DNA from: Tomitella gaofuii
GTDB lineage: Bacteria > Actinomycetota > Actinomycetes > Mycobacteriales > Mycobacteriaceae
DNA: 64,000 nt
NCBI RefSeq assembly: GCF_014126825.1
Contig: NZ_CP059900.1
Coordinates: 4,106,954 to 4,170,953 of the forward strand
Direction of reading: 5' to 3'
A model generated the notes under the pieces. That model was not told the DNA's origin. It saw only the letters and a program-made list of their open reading frames with translations, and ran no database searches. The position numbers and the translations under genes were made by a program. Below are positions 16,293 to 24,500 of this stretch, piece after piece (the stretch's first letter is position 1; each line of letters starts with the position of its first letter).

Positions 16293-16559
16293 ATGGTGCG
16301 ATCCCCCCTGACCCCGGAGCAGCGGGCGGCCGGCAAGCGGCTGGGCGCCCGCCTGCGCGCAGCCCGCGGCGATCGCCGGCCGGATGAGGTGGCCCGTGCC
16401 GCGGCGATCTCACCGGAGACCCTCCGCAAGATCGAGACCGGCCGCCTGGCCACCCCGGCGTTCACGACCGTGGCCGCGCTCGCGTCGGTGCTGGGCATCC
16501 CGCTGGACGAGCTCGCCCGCATCGCCCTGCCGAACCTGGGCCTGCAGCGCACCGGGTGA
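16293..16559 (+). CDS. Xre-family helix-turn-helix regulator
   Basis: An 88-residue single-domain DNA-binding protein of the Xre/HTH_3 type. The helix-turn-helix spans about residues 30-70 (VARAAAISPETLRKIETGRLATPAFTTVAALASVLGI). It starts at ATG 16293 without a ribosome site but with a leaderless-type -10. It is divergent from map, and the two GGTAT dyads between them make it the obvious candidate repressor or activator of map and of itself. Confidence 0.85.
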   Translation: MVRSPLTPEQRAAGKRLGARLRAARGDRRPDEVARAAAISPETLRKIETGRLATPAFTTVAALASVLGIPLDELARIALPNLGLQRTG

Positions 16560-16584
16560 CCGGGGACATCGCGGTGCCGTGCCG

Positions 16585-16647
16585 CGCCGATCAAGCGGAT
16601 AGTGCACGTTCGCGGGCCGGAATCGACCTTTTCTGCTTGGTCGGCGG
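16585..16647. repeat. palindromic intergenic repeat, copy B
   Basis: GCCGATCAAGCGGATAGTGCACGTT on the left and CTTTTCTGCTTGGTCGGCGG on the right, with GGGCCGGAATC in the centre. It has the same orientation as copy A by the central motif. Copies A and B bracket map and xre (about 1.2 kb). Confidence 0.7.
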
Positions 16648-16685
16648 TGCACGCCGCGCACCCCCACCGGAGCCCGGCCCGCCCG

Positions 16686-17099
16686 TCAGTCCTGCCGGTA
16701 GTACACGTGCGTCCCGGCCGGCGGCCGATCGGTGGACACGATGTCCTTGCCGAACGGGAAGCAGGTCACCGGGATCATCTTGATGTTGGCCAGCGCCAGG
16801 GGGATGCCGATGATCGTGATCGCCTGCACGAACGCGGTGGCGATGTGTCCGAGCGCCATCCACAGCCCGGCGATGACGAACCAGATCACGTTCATCACCA
16901 GCGAGGGCGACCCCGCCTCGGGCTTGTCCACCACCGTGCGCCCGAACGGCCACAGCGCGAACACGCCCATGCGGAATGCCGCGATGCCGAACGGGATGGT
17001 GATGATGAGGATGCACAGCACGATGCCGATCGCGAAGTAGCCGAGCGCCAGCCACAGCCCGCCGAACACCAGCCAGATCACGTTGAGCAGCAGGTTCAT
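16686..17099 (-). CDS. YccF-domain inner membrane protein
   Basis: A 137-residue protein with two similar YccF repeats, each a pair of hydrophobic segments: LLLNVIWLVFGGLWLALGY, and later VMNVIWFVIAGLWMALGH, each followed by an ITIPFGIAA or ITIIGIPLA strand. The family is widespread and its role is unknown. The ATG at 17099 has GGGAGGGGAG upstream. It is downstream of, and on the same strand as, the D-amino acid dehydrogenase gene; the 94-bp gap leaves co-transcription open. Confidence 0.88.
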   Translation of the reverse strand: MNLLLNVIWLVFGGLWLALGYFAIGIVLCILIITIPFGIAAFRMGVFALWPFGRTVVDKPEAGSPSLVMNVIWFVIAGLWMALGHIATAFVQAITIIGIPLALANIKMIPVTCFPFGKDIVSTDRPPAGTHVYYRQD

Positions 17100-17193
17100 C
17101 GCACTCCCCTCCCGAGTGTCCGGGCGCGAGCCGACCCACGCGCCGCCTGGGCCCCATCATGCCCGAATCCGCGGTCCGGCCGTGCGCTTCCGG

Positions 17194-18507
17194 TCAGCGC
17201 AGCGGATCGAACGCCGCGATGTCCTCGGGGGTGCGGCCGGTGTCGATGGCCTCGGCGAGCAGCATGCCCGTCGCCGGCCCCAGCGTCATGCCCCACATGC
17301 CGTGGCCGCCGGCGACGAACACGCGCTGCGAGCCCGTCGCCCCGATGAGCGGCAACCCGTCGGCGGTGCAGGGGCGCGACCCCACCCACTCGTCCCGGCG
17401 GTCGTCGAGGTCCACGCCCGTGAGCAGGGGGCGCACCGAGTCGACGACGGCGGCGATCCGGCGCGGGTCCATGGGGGCGTCATGATGCCGGAACTCCATC
17501 ATCCCGGCCACCCGCAGCCGATCTCCCAGCGGAGTGCAGGCGACCCGCGAGACCGGGAAGTACAGGGGCCCCGGCGGAGTCCTGTCCACCGGCACGCTGA
17601 AGCTGTAGCCGCGGCCGGCCCGCACCTGGGCGCGCACGCCGAAGCGGCCGGCCATCGCGTTGAGGTCCGCGCCGTCGGCGAGCACCACCGCGTCGGCTTC
17701 GAAATCGACCGCATCGCCGGCGGCCACCCCGGCCCCACCCGCACCAGCACCATCGACGGCTTCGCCGACCACCGCGGACCGCCGCCCCCGGTCCCGCACC
17801 GCGTCGATCCGGACCCCGCCGCGCACCGCGCCGCCCCGCGCAGTGACCGCGTCGGCGAGCGCGGCGACGAACTTCGGCGGATGCAGGTACCGCTGCCCCT
17901 GGAGCAGCAGCGTGGCCCGCACTGCGGAAGAGAGCATGGGTGCACGCCGCCGCGCCTCGTCGATGGGCAGCTCGTCCACCTGCACCGGCTGGCCAGCGTC
18001 GGTGATCTGCCGGGCCTCGTCCACCATCGACTGCGTCTGGGAGGGGTCGGTGTATCCGACGATGAACGGGTCGGCCTCGTGCAGGCAGCCGGCCATCGCC
18101 TCGTCGTCGCGCACCATCTTGTCGAACGCCTCGAGGGCATGGCGGTTGATGCGCACCAGCGATTCCATGGCCCTGCGCCATCTGCGGGGCGTGCTGTTGC
18201 GCGCGAACCGCGCGAGGAACCCCACCAGTCCCGGGTCGAGCGCGGCCGACGGCGGCACGTACACCGGCGACGACGGGCGCAGCAGCTGCCGGAGACCGTA
18301 GGCGAGGACGGCGGGCTCGGGCAGCGGGGTGCTGAGCGCGGGCGTGATCCACCCGGCATTGCCCCACGACGAGCCCGCAGCGGGCCCGTTCTCGTCGAAC
18401 ACCGTCACCTCGATGCCCCGTTCCTGCAGGTGCCACGCGGTGGACAGGCCCACCATCCCCGCACCGACCACGGCGACACTGCGCAATTCACCGTTCCGGA
18501 CCGTCAT
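17194..18507 (-). CDS. dadA: D-amino acid dehydrogenase (DadA-like FAD oxidoreductase)
   Basis: A 437-residue FAD-dependent oxidoreductase of the DAO fold that deaminates D-amino acids to 2-oxo acids. The Rossmann motif VAVVGAGMVGLSTAWHL is at the N-terminus. The DadA signature after it (SSWGNAGWITP) and the C-terminal GSRPCTADGLPLIG and GGHGMWGMTLGPATG are clear. A Gly/Ala-rich insertion (GEAVDGAGAGGAGVAAGD) between the FAD and substrate parts is lineage-specific. The ATG has AAGGAG. No amino acid racemase is adjacent. Confidence 0.88.
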   Translation of the reverse strand: MTVRNGELRSVAVVGAGMVGLSTAWHLQERGIEVTVFDENGPAAGSSWGNAGWITPALSTPLPEPAVLAYGLRQLLRPSSPVYVPPSAALDPGLVGFLARFARNSTPRRWRRAMESLVRINRHALEAFDKMVRDDEAMAGCLHEADPFIVGYTDPSQTQSMVDEARQITDAGQPVQVDELPIDEARRRAPMLSSAVRATLLLQGQRYLHPPKFVAALADAVTARGGAVRGGVRIDAVRDRGRRSAVVGEAVDGAGAGGAGVAAGDAVDFEADAVVLADGADLNAMAGRFGVRAQVRAGRGYSFSVPVDRTPPGPLYFPVSRVACTPLGDRLRVAGMMEFRHHDAPMDPRRIAAVVDSVRPLLTGVDLDDRRDEWVGSRPCTADGLPLIGATGSQRVFVAGGHGMWGMTLGPATGMLLAEAIDTGRTPEDIAAFDPLR

Positions 18508-18629
18508 CGCCCGCTCCTTCCGACGTGCGGCGCCCCTCCCCCGATCATGGCCCTTCGGCCGCCGGCCCGGCCACCCTCGGTGGAATGCCCCGCCGCCGGG
18601 GCGAGGGAGTCCCGGTCAACCGTCAGCGT

Positions 18630-19235
18630 TCAGCCTTCTATGAGCAGTTGGATCGAGCGGCCGTAGTACCGCACGATCTCGCCGTCGGATGCCGCGGCCA
18701 GCCCGGGATCCTCCACCACGTGCATCGACGTCATGAGCCCGGTGAGCTGCGCGGCCATGAGCCGGGCGCGCAGGTCCGCGTCGGCGCCGGCGAGCCTGCC
18801 TGCCACCAGGCCGACGAACATCTCCTCCACCGTCTCGGCCAGGTGCGCGCGCACGGTCGGCCGGTCGGAGGCGCGCAGCAGCGCGGCGAAGACGCCCGCC
18901 GAGTAGGACCGCTCCCCGTCCGCCCCGCCGGGCCGCGTCCGTTCCAGGACGAAGTCGACGGCCCGCTCGCCCAGCCCGTCCAGCGGGCCCGCCATCAGGT
19001 CGGCGAAGTCCACCGACATCGTCATGGTCCGCAGAAACAGCTTCTCCTTGGAGCCGAAGTAGCGGATGACCAGCGCGGGGTCCACGCCCGCCTCGCCCGC
19101 GATCTCGCGCACGCCGGTCGCGGTGAACCCCTTCTCGCTGAACAGCCGCGCCGCGGCCTGCTGCACCGCGTCGCGATGATGCCGGGGCCCCACCGCCGTG
19201 CCGTCGGACTCCTCGCCGCTGCCCATCGGGCTCAT
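18630..19235 (-). CDS. TetR-family regulator
   Basis: A 201-residue TetR regulator: N-terminal HTH (AARLFSEKGFTATGVREIAGEAGVDPALVIRYFGSKEKLF) and a variable ligand-binding C-terminal domain. ATG 19235 is chosen for its GGAGGTGGGA ribosome site; the frame is open further upstream. It diverges from the NDH-2-like gene, and a perfect 13-bp palindrome lies between them (19330-19342), the probable operator. Confidence 0.9.
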   Translation of the reverse strand: MSPMGSGEESDGTAVGPRHHRDAVQQAAARLFSEKGFTATGVREIAGEAGVDPALVIRYFGSKEKLFLRTMTMSVDFADLMAGPLDGLGERAVDFVLERTRPGGADGERSYSAGVFAALLRASDRPTVRAHLAETVEEMFVGLVAGRLAGADADLRARLMAAQLTGLMTSMHVVEDPGLAAASDGEIVRYYGRSIQLLIEG

Positions 19236-19329
19236 TCCCACCTCCGTGTCGTGCCGTCGCCGTCGTCCCGCCCCCCAGTCAACTCTGCGCACACCGGCAC
19301 CGCACAGCGTGCGATGCACCCCCGCATGG

Positions 19330-19342
19330 TCAACATTGTTGA
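19330..19342. promoter_or_regulatory. TCAACA-T-TGTTGA palindrome, likely TetR operator
   Basis: Perfect 13-bp inverted repeat (six-base arms, one-base centre) in the 131-bp gap between the divergent tetR and NAD(P)H oxidoreductase genes, in an AT-rich pocket that would hold the promoters. Confidence 0.6.
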
Positions 19343-19366
19343 ATAATCGTACCGGCTCGAAATCGG

Positions 19367-20686
19367 ATGACGTCGACTAGTTTCATGGCCATGACATCAC
19401 GGGGCCCGGAGGCGACGGACGGGGAACTGCAGACGGTGCACCGCGAGGTCGTCGTCATCGGGGGAGGATTCGCCGGGCTCGCGCTCGCCGAACGCCTGGG
19501 CCGGGAGGGCGTCGAAGTCCTGCTCATCGACCGCAACAACTACCACCAGTTCAAGCCGCTCAACTACCAGGTGGCCACGTCCCAGCTCGGCATCAGCGAG
19601 GTCGGCTATCCGCTGCGCGGGATCTTCCGGCGGCACGACTCGGTGAAGGTCGCCGTGGGCGAGGTGGTGGCGGTCGATCCGGAAGCCCGGTCGGTCACCC
19701 TCGCCGACGGCACCGTGTGCACCTCCCGCATCCTGGTGCTGGGGGTGGGCGTGGACGCGAACTTCTTCGGCGTCCCGGGCGCCGAGGAGCACTGCTATCC
19801 GATGTACACGCTCGAGGACGCGGAGCGGCTCAGCCGGCGCCTCATCGGCGAGCTCGACCGCGTCGACTCGCCCCTGGGCATCACCTCCGACATCGACGTC
19901 GTGATCGTGGGCGGCGGCCCGACGGGCGTCGAGCTGGCCGGCGCCATCGCCGAGAACCTCCGGGTGGTGATCGCCCCGCGCTATGACGGCGGGATCGCCG
20001 GCAAGGTGACGGTGCACCTGGTCGACCACGGCGACGCGCTGCTCAAACCGTTCTCCGACGCGTCCCACTCCTATGCACGGCGCGAGCTGGAGCAGTTGGG
20101 CGTGCAATTGCACTTCGGCACCTCGGTGACGAGCGTGTCGGCCGACGGCGTGGAACTCGGCGACGGCAGCCGCATCGGCTCGGGCACCGTGGTGTGGGCC
20201 GGCGGGCAGCGTCCGCCGAGCCTCATCGCCGATTCGTCCCTGCCCCTGGGGCACGGCGGGCGCATCAGTGTCGACGACGACCTGACGGTGCCCGGGCACG
20301 AGGGCGTCTACGCGCTGGGCGACATCGCGCTGATCCCCGACACCCACGGCCGCGGCGGCAAGACCGCGTCGCTACCGCAGCTGGGCTCGGTGGCACAGCA
20401 GTCGGGCCGACATGCCGCCCGCAACATCCTGGCGGACCTGGCGGGACGCGACCGCTCCCCATTCAAGTACCGCGACAAGGGGATCATGGCGATGATCGGC
20501 CGCGGCGCGGCGGTGGCGGAGCTCGGGCGGGGCCGCCGGCAGATCCAGGGGCACGTCGCGTTCCTCGCCTGGCTGGGTGTGCACGTGATGCTGCTGCCCA
20601 GCGCGTGGCAGCGGGTGGCCGCAGTGAGCTCGTGGGTCACCGACTACGGCACGTCGCTGCGGCCGCGGCGCGTCAACGTGGGCTGA
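19367..20686 (+). CDS. type II NADH dehydrogenase-like FAD oxidoreductase
   Basis: A 439-residue two-dinucleotide-binding-domain flavoprotein. It has an FAD motif VVVIGGGFAGLALAERL, an NAD motif VVIVGGGPTGVELAGAIAE, a second FAD site (GVYALGDIALIP), and a C-terminal amphipathic or hydrophobic segment (FLAWLGVHVMLLPSAW) typical of membrane-associated NDH-2 enzymes passing electrons to menaquinone. The start could be ATG 19367, 19385 or 19391; none has a clear ribosome site. Regulation by the divergent TetR is likely. Confidence 0.87.
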   Translation: MTSTSFMAMTSRGPEATDGELQTVHREVVVIGGGFAGLALAERLGREGVEVLLIDRNNYHQFKPLNYQVATSQLGISEVGYPLRGIFRRHDSVKVAVGEVVAVDPEARSVTLADGTVCTSRILVLGVGVDANFFGVPGAEEHCYPMYTLEDAERLSRRLIGELDRVDSPLGITSDIDVVIVGGGPTGVELAGAIAENLRVVIAPRYDGGIAGKVTVHLVDHGDALLKPFSDASHSYARRELEQLGVQLHFGTSVTSVSADGVELGDGSRIGSGTVVWAGGQRPPSLIADSSLPLGHGGRISVDDDLTVPGHEGVYALGDIALIPDTHGRGGKTASLPQLGSVAQQSGRHAARNILADLAGRDRSPFKYRDKGIMAMIGRGAAVAELGRGRRQIQGHVAFLAWLGVHVMLLPSAWQRVAAVSSWVTDYGTSLRPRRVNVG

Positions 20687-20691
20687 GGGCC

Positions 20692-20714
20692 GCAGCCGCT
20701 CGCTCCGCGGCTGC
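20692..20714. terminator. short stem-loop between convergent genes
   Basis: GCAGCCGC, seven-base loop, GCGGCTGC. It is placed in the 31-bp gap between the convergent oxidoreductase and marR genes. There is no U tract, so termination is only inferred from position. Confidence 0.35.
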
Positions 20715-20717
20715 CGC

Positions 20718-21221
20718 TCACTCCTGCGCCGCGCGCTCCGCGTTCGCCGTCACGCGGCGCAGCAGGTCCAGCAGGACGGCGCGTTCGTCGTCGTCGAGCC
20801 CCGCGAGCAGGCGCCGGTCGCGCTCGACGCGCGCGGGGAAGACCTTCCGCACCAGCTCGCGGCCCGCGTCGGTGATCTGCAGCAGCACCACGCGCTTGTC
20901 CTGTTCCCACGTGCCGCGCTCGACGAGCCCCTTGCGCACCAGCGCATCGACGTACTTGGTGGTGGCGGCGGGGCTGACCATCGTGGTCGTCGTGACCTCG
21001 CCGGGTCGCAGCGGATGGTCGCTGCGCACCAGGGCGCCGAGCAGCTCGTACTCCCCGCGTGAGACCGCCGTGTGCGCCAGTTCGTGCTCGAGCGCGCGGA
21101 GACTCAGCGTGCCGATGCGCGCGATGCGGACGATCACCTCGACGGGCGCGAGGCCGACGTCCGGGAACGCGGAATCCCATTCGTCGACGATCCTGTCGAC
21201 CAGGTCGCCGTCGGAGTGCAT
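20718..21221 (-). CDS. MarR-family regulator
   Basis: A 167-residue winged-helix MarR protein. The recognition region is PGEVTTTTMVSPAATTKYVDALVRKGLVERG, the wing contains EQDKRVVLLQITDAG, and dimerisation helices lie at both ends. ATG 21221 is chosen because TAGCCT lies exactly six bases upstream (21228-21233), fitting a leaderless start; GTG 21227 is an alternative. It is divergent from the FUSC transporter with a tandem 11-bp repeat between them, so it probably controls that transporter and itself. Confidence 0.88.
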   Translation of the reverse strand: MHSDGDLVDRIVDEWDSAFPDVGLAPVEVIVRIARIGTLSLRALEHELAHTAVSRGEYELLGALVRSDHPLRPGEVTTTTMVSPAATTKYVDALVRKGLVERGTWEQDKRVVLLQITDAGRELVRKVFPARVERDRRLLAGLDDDERAVLLDLLRRVTANAERAAQE

Positions 21222-21227
21222 GCGCAC

Positions 21228-21233
21228 AGGCTA
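21228..21233 (-). promoter_or_regulatory. -10 element of leaderless marR promoter
   Basis: TAGCCT on the minus strand, six bases before ATG 21221. Confidence 0.5.
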
Positions 21234-21253
21234 ACGCATCCCGCATCACATTA

Positions 21254-21275
21254 TTTTACTTGTGTTTTACTTGTG
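21254..21275. promoter_or_regulatory. tandem 11-bp direct repeat, candidate MarR operator
   Basis: TTTTACTTGTG occurs twice head-to-tail (21254-21264 and 21265-21275) in the 71-bp gap between marR and the FUSC gene, followed by TAGTAT (21276-21281) as a probable -10 for the FUSC gene. The 11-bp period is about one helical turn. Confidence 0.5.
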
Positions 21276-21292
21276 TAGTATTCTGATCGACG

Positions 21293-22474
21293 ATGCGCAC
21301 TCGGCCCCCTGCTCCCCCCTCTCCCGTTCCCACCACCACCGCACCCGGACACACGCCCCTCCGAAGCCACGCACACCGCGCCCGCACGGCTGCCCGGCAT
21401 TCCGGCGCCCCCGCAACATGGCGCCGCGCATTCTCGCTCAACCCGGCGTCGCCGAGCCTCGTCCCGGCGCTGCGGGTCGGCTTCGCCACCGCCATCGTCC
21501 TCGTCGCCGGCGGCGCGCTGGGGCACACGGAGCTCGCCGCCCTCGCAGGCCTGGGCGCGATCACCGCGGCCTTCGCCCGGGGCGAGCCGTATCGGCGCCG
21601 CGCGGGCAAGACAGCGATCGCCGGGGCCACGATCATCGCGTCGATCCTGTTGGGGTCCGCCCTCACCGGCACGCCGATGCTGCTGCAGATCGTCGTCCTG
21701 TCGCTCGCCGGCGGCGCGGGGGCGTGGCTGCTCGCGTCGCTGCGCATCGTCGGCCCCGGCGCGGTGGTGATCGTGTTCGCCGGCTCGGCGGCGGCCATGA
21801 CCGGCGACCTGCCCCGCGCCGCCCTCGCGACGGCGCTCGGCGTCGCCGTGGGCTGGCTCGCCGCGATGGCGCCGGTGGCCCGCGTGGCCCAGCACGGCAC
21901 CGCCGAGGAGCGCCGCTGGGTCCGCTCCGGCGCCGGACGTCTGGCCTCGGGCGAGTTCCTCGGCGCTGGCGCGCGCATCGCCGTCGCGTCCCTGCTGGCC
22001 GGAGCGGCCGCGCTGGGCATCGGGCTCGAGCATGCGCTGTGGGCGTCGATGGGCGCCACCGCAGCCCTGCAATCGATCACGTTCGCCAGCACGGTGCAGC
22101 GCTCGATCCAGCGCCTCGTCGGCAACGTCACCGGTGCCGCCGTCGCGCTCGCGTTCATCGCGACCGGAATGGGCTTCTGGCCGACGGCCGCGGCCATCGT
22201 CGCCCTGCAGGTGATCACCGAGATGACGATCGCGCGCAACTATGCCCTCGCCACCACCGCCATCACACCGATGGCCCTGCTCATGATGGGGCTCAGCGGC
22301 GGGCTGACCACGTCCATGGCGCTCAGCCGCGTCGCCGACACCGCGATCGGGGTGATAGTCGGCGTCGCGATCGCGGCCCTGACCATCCACCCCGCGGACA
22401 CCCAGCACCTCCCCGGGCGCACACAGGCCCCGCCCGGAGCGTCGCCGAAGCCGGATCCGGACGTCCGACAGTGA
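21293..22474 (+). CDS. FUSC-family membrane protein (aromatic acid exporter-like)
   Basis: A 393-residue integral membrane protein. A basic, proline-rich cytoplasmic N-terminus of about 50 residues is followed by two blocks of hydrophobic helices: VGFATAIVLVAGGALG onwards, and again IAVASLLAGAAALGIGLEHALW onwards. This is the duplicated FUSC/YccS-type fold of putative exporters of aromatic acids. A short Pro-rich tail ends it. The ATG has no ribosome site and lies close behind a TAGTAT -10, so a leaderless or near-leaderless transcript is likely. Probably repressed by the divergent MarR. Confidence 0.82.
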   Translation: MRTRPPAPPSPVPTTTAPGHTPLRSHAHRARTAARHSGAPATWRRAFSLNPASPSLVPALRVGFATAIVLVAGGALGHTELAALAGLGAITAAFARGEPYRRRAGKTAIAGATIIASILLGSALTGTPMLLQIVVLSLAGGAGAWLLASLRIVGPGAVVIVFAGSAAAMTGDLPRAALATALGVAVGWLAAMAPVARVAQHGTAEERRWVRSGAGRLASGEFLGAGARIAVASLLAGAAALGIGLEHALWASMGATAALQSITFASTVQRSIQRLVGNVTGAAVALAFIATGMGFWPTAAAIVALQVITEMTIARNYALATTAITPMALLMMGLSGGLTTSMALSRVADTAIGVIVGVAIAALTIHPADTQHLPGRTQAPPGASPKPDPDVRQ

Positions 22475-22775
22475 TCCCGATCACGATTGTGCAACGACTC
22501 CATCCACGCGCGGAATTCCGGCGTCCGCGCCGGTGAGCCGTGTGAAACACTGCAGGTCCCGATGCACGACACGCACCGCTCCGGCGTTCGCATGATTGGC
22601 CACGGCCGATTCACATACGTAACGTCGACCACCCGACGGTGACCGCGGACCCCGCACCGGCACGCACACGACAGGACCCGCCGGTGATCGGCCCAGCCCG
22701 CTGGGCGCGGCACCTGCAACGCCGATCGAAGTCGCGCCGCGTACCCGCGCGAACGACATCGGCGGAGGAGGACCC
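22475..22775. other. 301-bp intergenic region
   Basis: Between the FUSC and MHS transporter genes, both on the plus strand. No coding region is supported. A short AT-rich pocket with ATACGTAACGT near 22614-22624 may hold the promoter of the downstream transporter. Confidence 0.5.
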
Positions 22776-24224
22776 ATGCGCACAGACGCAGGCCTGCCGC
22801 CCGACGACGCGGACGCGTCCGGCGGCCAAGACGAGGCTGCCGCGACTCCACCGGGCGGCGTCACGGCGACCGGCGACGTCACCGGAACCCCCGACCCTGA
22901 GACCCCCGAGGGCCGGCGCCTGCTGCGCAGGGTGATCGCCGCATCCGCGATCGGCAACGCCACCGAGTGGTACGACTACGGCGTCTTCGCCGCCACCGCC
23001 ACGTACATCGGCGACGCGTTCTTCCCCGGCGACCTCTCGACGCTGTCGACGATGCTCACGTTCGCGATCTCGTTCGTACTCCGGCCGATCGGCGGCATGG
23101 TGTGGGGACCCATCGGCGACCGGATCGGCCGCAAGGCCGTGCTGGCCGCGACGATCCTGCTCATGTCCGCGGCGACCTTCCTCATCGCATTCATTCCGTC
23201 GCACGCGACCATCGGCGTGGCCGCCCCGATCCTGCTCGTGCTCCTGCGCGTGATCCAGGGCTTCTCCACCGGCGGGGAGTACGGCGGCGCCGCGACCTTC
23301 ATGGCCGAGTACTCGCCGGACAGGCACCGCGGCAAGTACGGCAGCTTCCTGGAATTCGGCACGCTCGGCGGCTTCGTCATGGGCGCCGCCGTCGTTCTGA
23401 TCTGCCAGACCGCGATGAGCGAGGCGGCGATGGGCGACTGGGGCTGGCGCATCCCGTTCCTCATCGCCGCGCCGCTGGGCCTGGTGGGCTGGTATCTGCG
23501 CTCGAAGATGTCGGACACGCCCGTGTTCACCGAGGCCGAGAGCAGCGAGTCCACCGAGATGGAAGGCTCCGCGTGGCAGCGGATGGTCGATCTGGTGCGC
23601 GACTACCGCGGGCCGATCTTCACGATGTTCGGCATGGTGATCGCGCTCAACGTGGTGCAGTACACGCTGCTCACCTACCAGCCGACCTATCTCGAGAACA
23701 AGATCGGCATGAGCGAGGATTCGACCACCCTGCTCATCCTCATCGGCGAACTGGTGATGATGGCGGTGATCCCGTTCATCGGCCGATGGTCGGACTCGAC
23801 GGGCCGAAAACCCATGTGGTGGGCGTCGCTGATCAGCCTGTTCGTCCTCGCGATACCCATGTACTGGCTCATGGGGCAGGGCTTCGGCTGGGCGCTGCTG
23901 GGGTTCGCCGTTCTGGGGCTGCTGTATCTGCCGCAGCTGGCGACGATCTCCGCGACGTTCCCTGCGATGTTCCCCACGCATGTGCGCTACGCCGGGTTCG
24001 CACTGAGCTACAACGTGGCGACGGCGGCCTTCGGCGGCACCGCCCCGTTCATCAACGACGCGGCGATCAGCGGCACCGGCTGGGACCTGTTCCCGGCGCT
24101 GTACATGATGATCGCGTGCGTGGTCGGCATGGTGGCGGTGTACTTCCTTCGGGAGACCGCCGGCTGCTCGATCCGCGGCACCGGCATCCCCGGCGAGGAA
24201 CCGGAGCCCGTCGGCGCACGCTGA
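22776..24224 (+). CDS. MFS transporter, metabolite:H+ symporter (MHS) family
   Basis: A 482-residue 12-helix major facilitator of the MHS subfamily (ProP, KgtP, ShiA relatives), importing a small organic acid or compatible solute with protons. Family signatures: GNATEWYDYGVFA in helix 1, GPIGDRIGRKAVL in loop 2-3, GFSTGGEYGGAATFMAEY in helix 4-5, and RWSDSTGRKP in the second half. The acidic/Gly-rich N-terminus of about 45 residues is cytoplasmic. The ATG has GGAGGAGG. A perfect 21-bp hairpin terminates the transcript. Confidence 0.9.
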   Translation: MRTDAGLPPDDADASGGQDEAAATPPGGVTATGDVTGTPDPETPEGRRLLRRVIAASAIGNATEWYDYGVFAATATYIGDAFFPGDLSTLSTMLTFAISFVLRPIGGMVWGPIGDRIGRKAVLAATILLMSAATFLIAFIPSHATIGVAAPILLVLLRVIQGFSTGGEYGGAATFMAEYSPDRHRGKYGSFLEFGTLGGFVMGAAVVLICQTAMSEAAMGDWGWRIPFLIAAPLGLVGWYLRSKMSDTPVFTEAESSESTEMEGSAWQRMVDLVRDYRGPIFTMFGMVIALNVVQYTLLTYQPTYLENKIGMSEDSTTLLILIGELVMMAVIPFIGRWSDSTGRKPMWWASLISLFVLAIPMYWLMGQGFGWALLGFAVLGLLYLPQLATISATFPAMFPTHVRYAGFALSYNVATAAFGGTAPFINDAAISGTGWDLFPALYMMIACVVGMVAVYFLRETAGCSIRGTGIPGEEPEPVGAR

Positions 24225-24240
24225 CCGGACCCCGCTCGAC

Positions 24241-24288
24241 AACACCGGAGCCCGGCGCGCTCTCCGGAGCGCGCCGGGCTCCGGTGTT
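24241..24288 (+). terminator. strong hairpin terminator after the MHS transporter
   Basis: Perfect 21-bp inverted repeat (24241-24261 and 24268-24288) with loop CTCCGG, 16 bp after the stop codon. There is no poly-U run, as is common for actinobacterial terminators. Confidence 0.75.
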
Positions 24289-24320
24289 GCACGGTGCGTG
24301 TCAGGCCTCACACGAGAATC

Positions 24321-24368
24321 ATTAGTTGTACGGCGCAACCAGTTGTATGGTTGACGAAAGCAACTAAT
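24321..24368. promoter_or_regulatory. nested dyads, candidate MarR operator for the exporter operon
   Basis: Outer arms ATTAGTTG (24321-24328) and CAACTAAT (24361-24368) enclose an inner dyad CAACCA-N6-TGGTTG (24336-24353). AGTTGTA also repeats directly at 24324 and 24341. It sits upstream of the exporter/marR operon in an AT-rich pocket, so autoregulation by that MarR is likely. Confidence 0.6.
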
Positions 24369-24500
24369 CACGCCGGGCCGTGCCCACCGCCGCCCGGCAC
24401 GTGGATTCTTTCCTGATAATTCGAGGACGCGACTGCATGACCACTGCCGAAACCGCCCGCAACGCCCCGCCCGGCACACCTCCCCGCCGGCACCGCGCCG

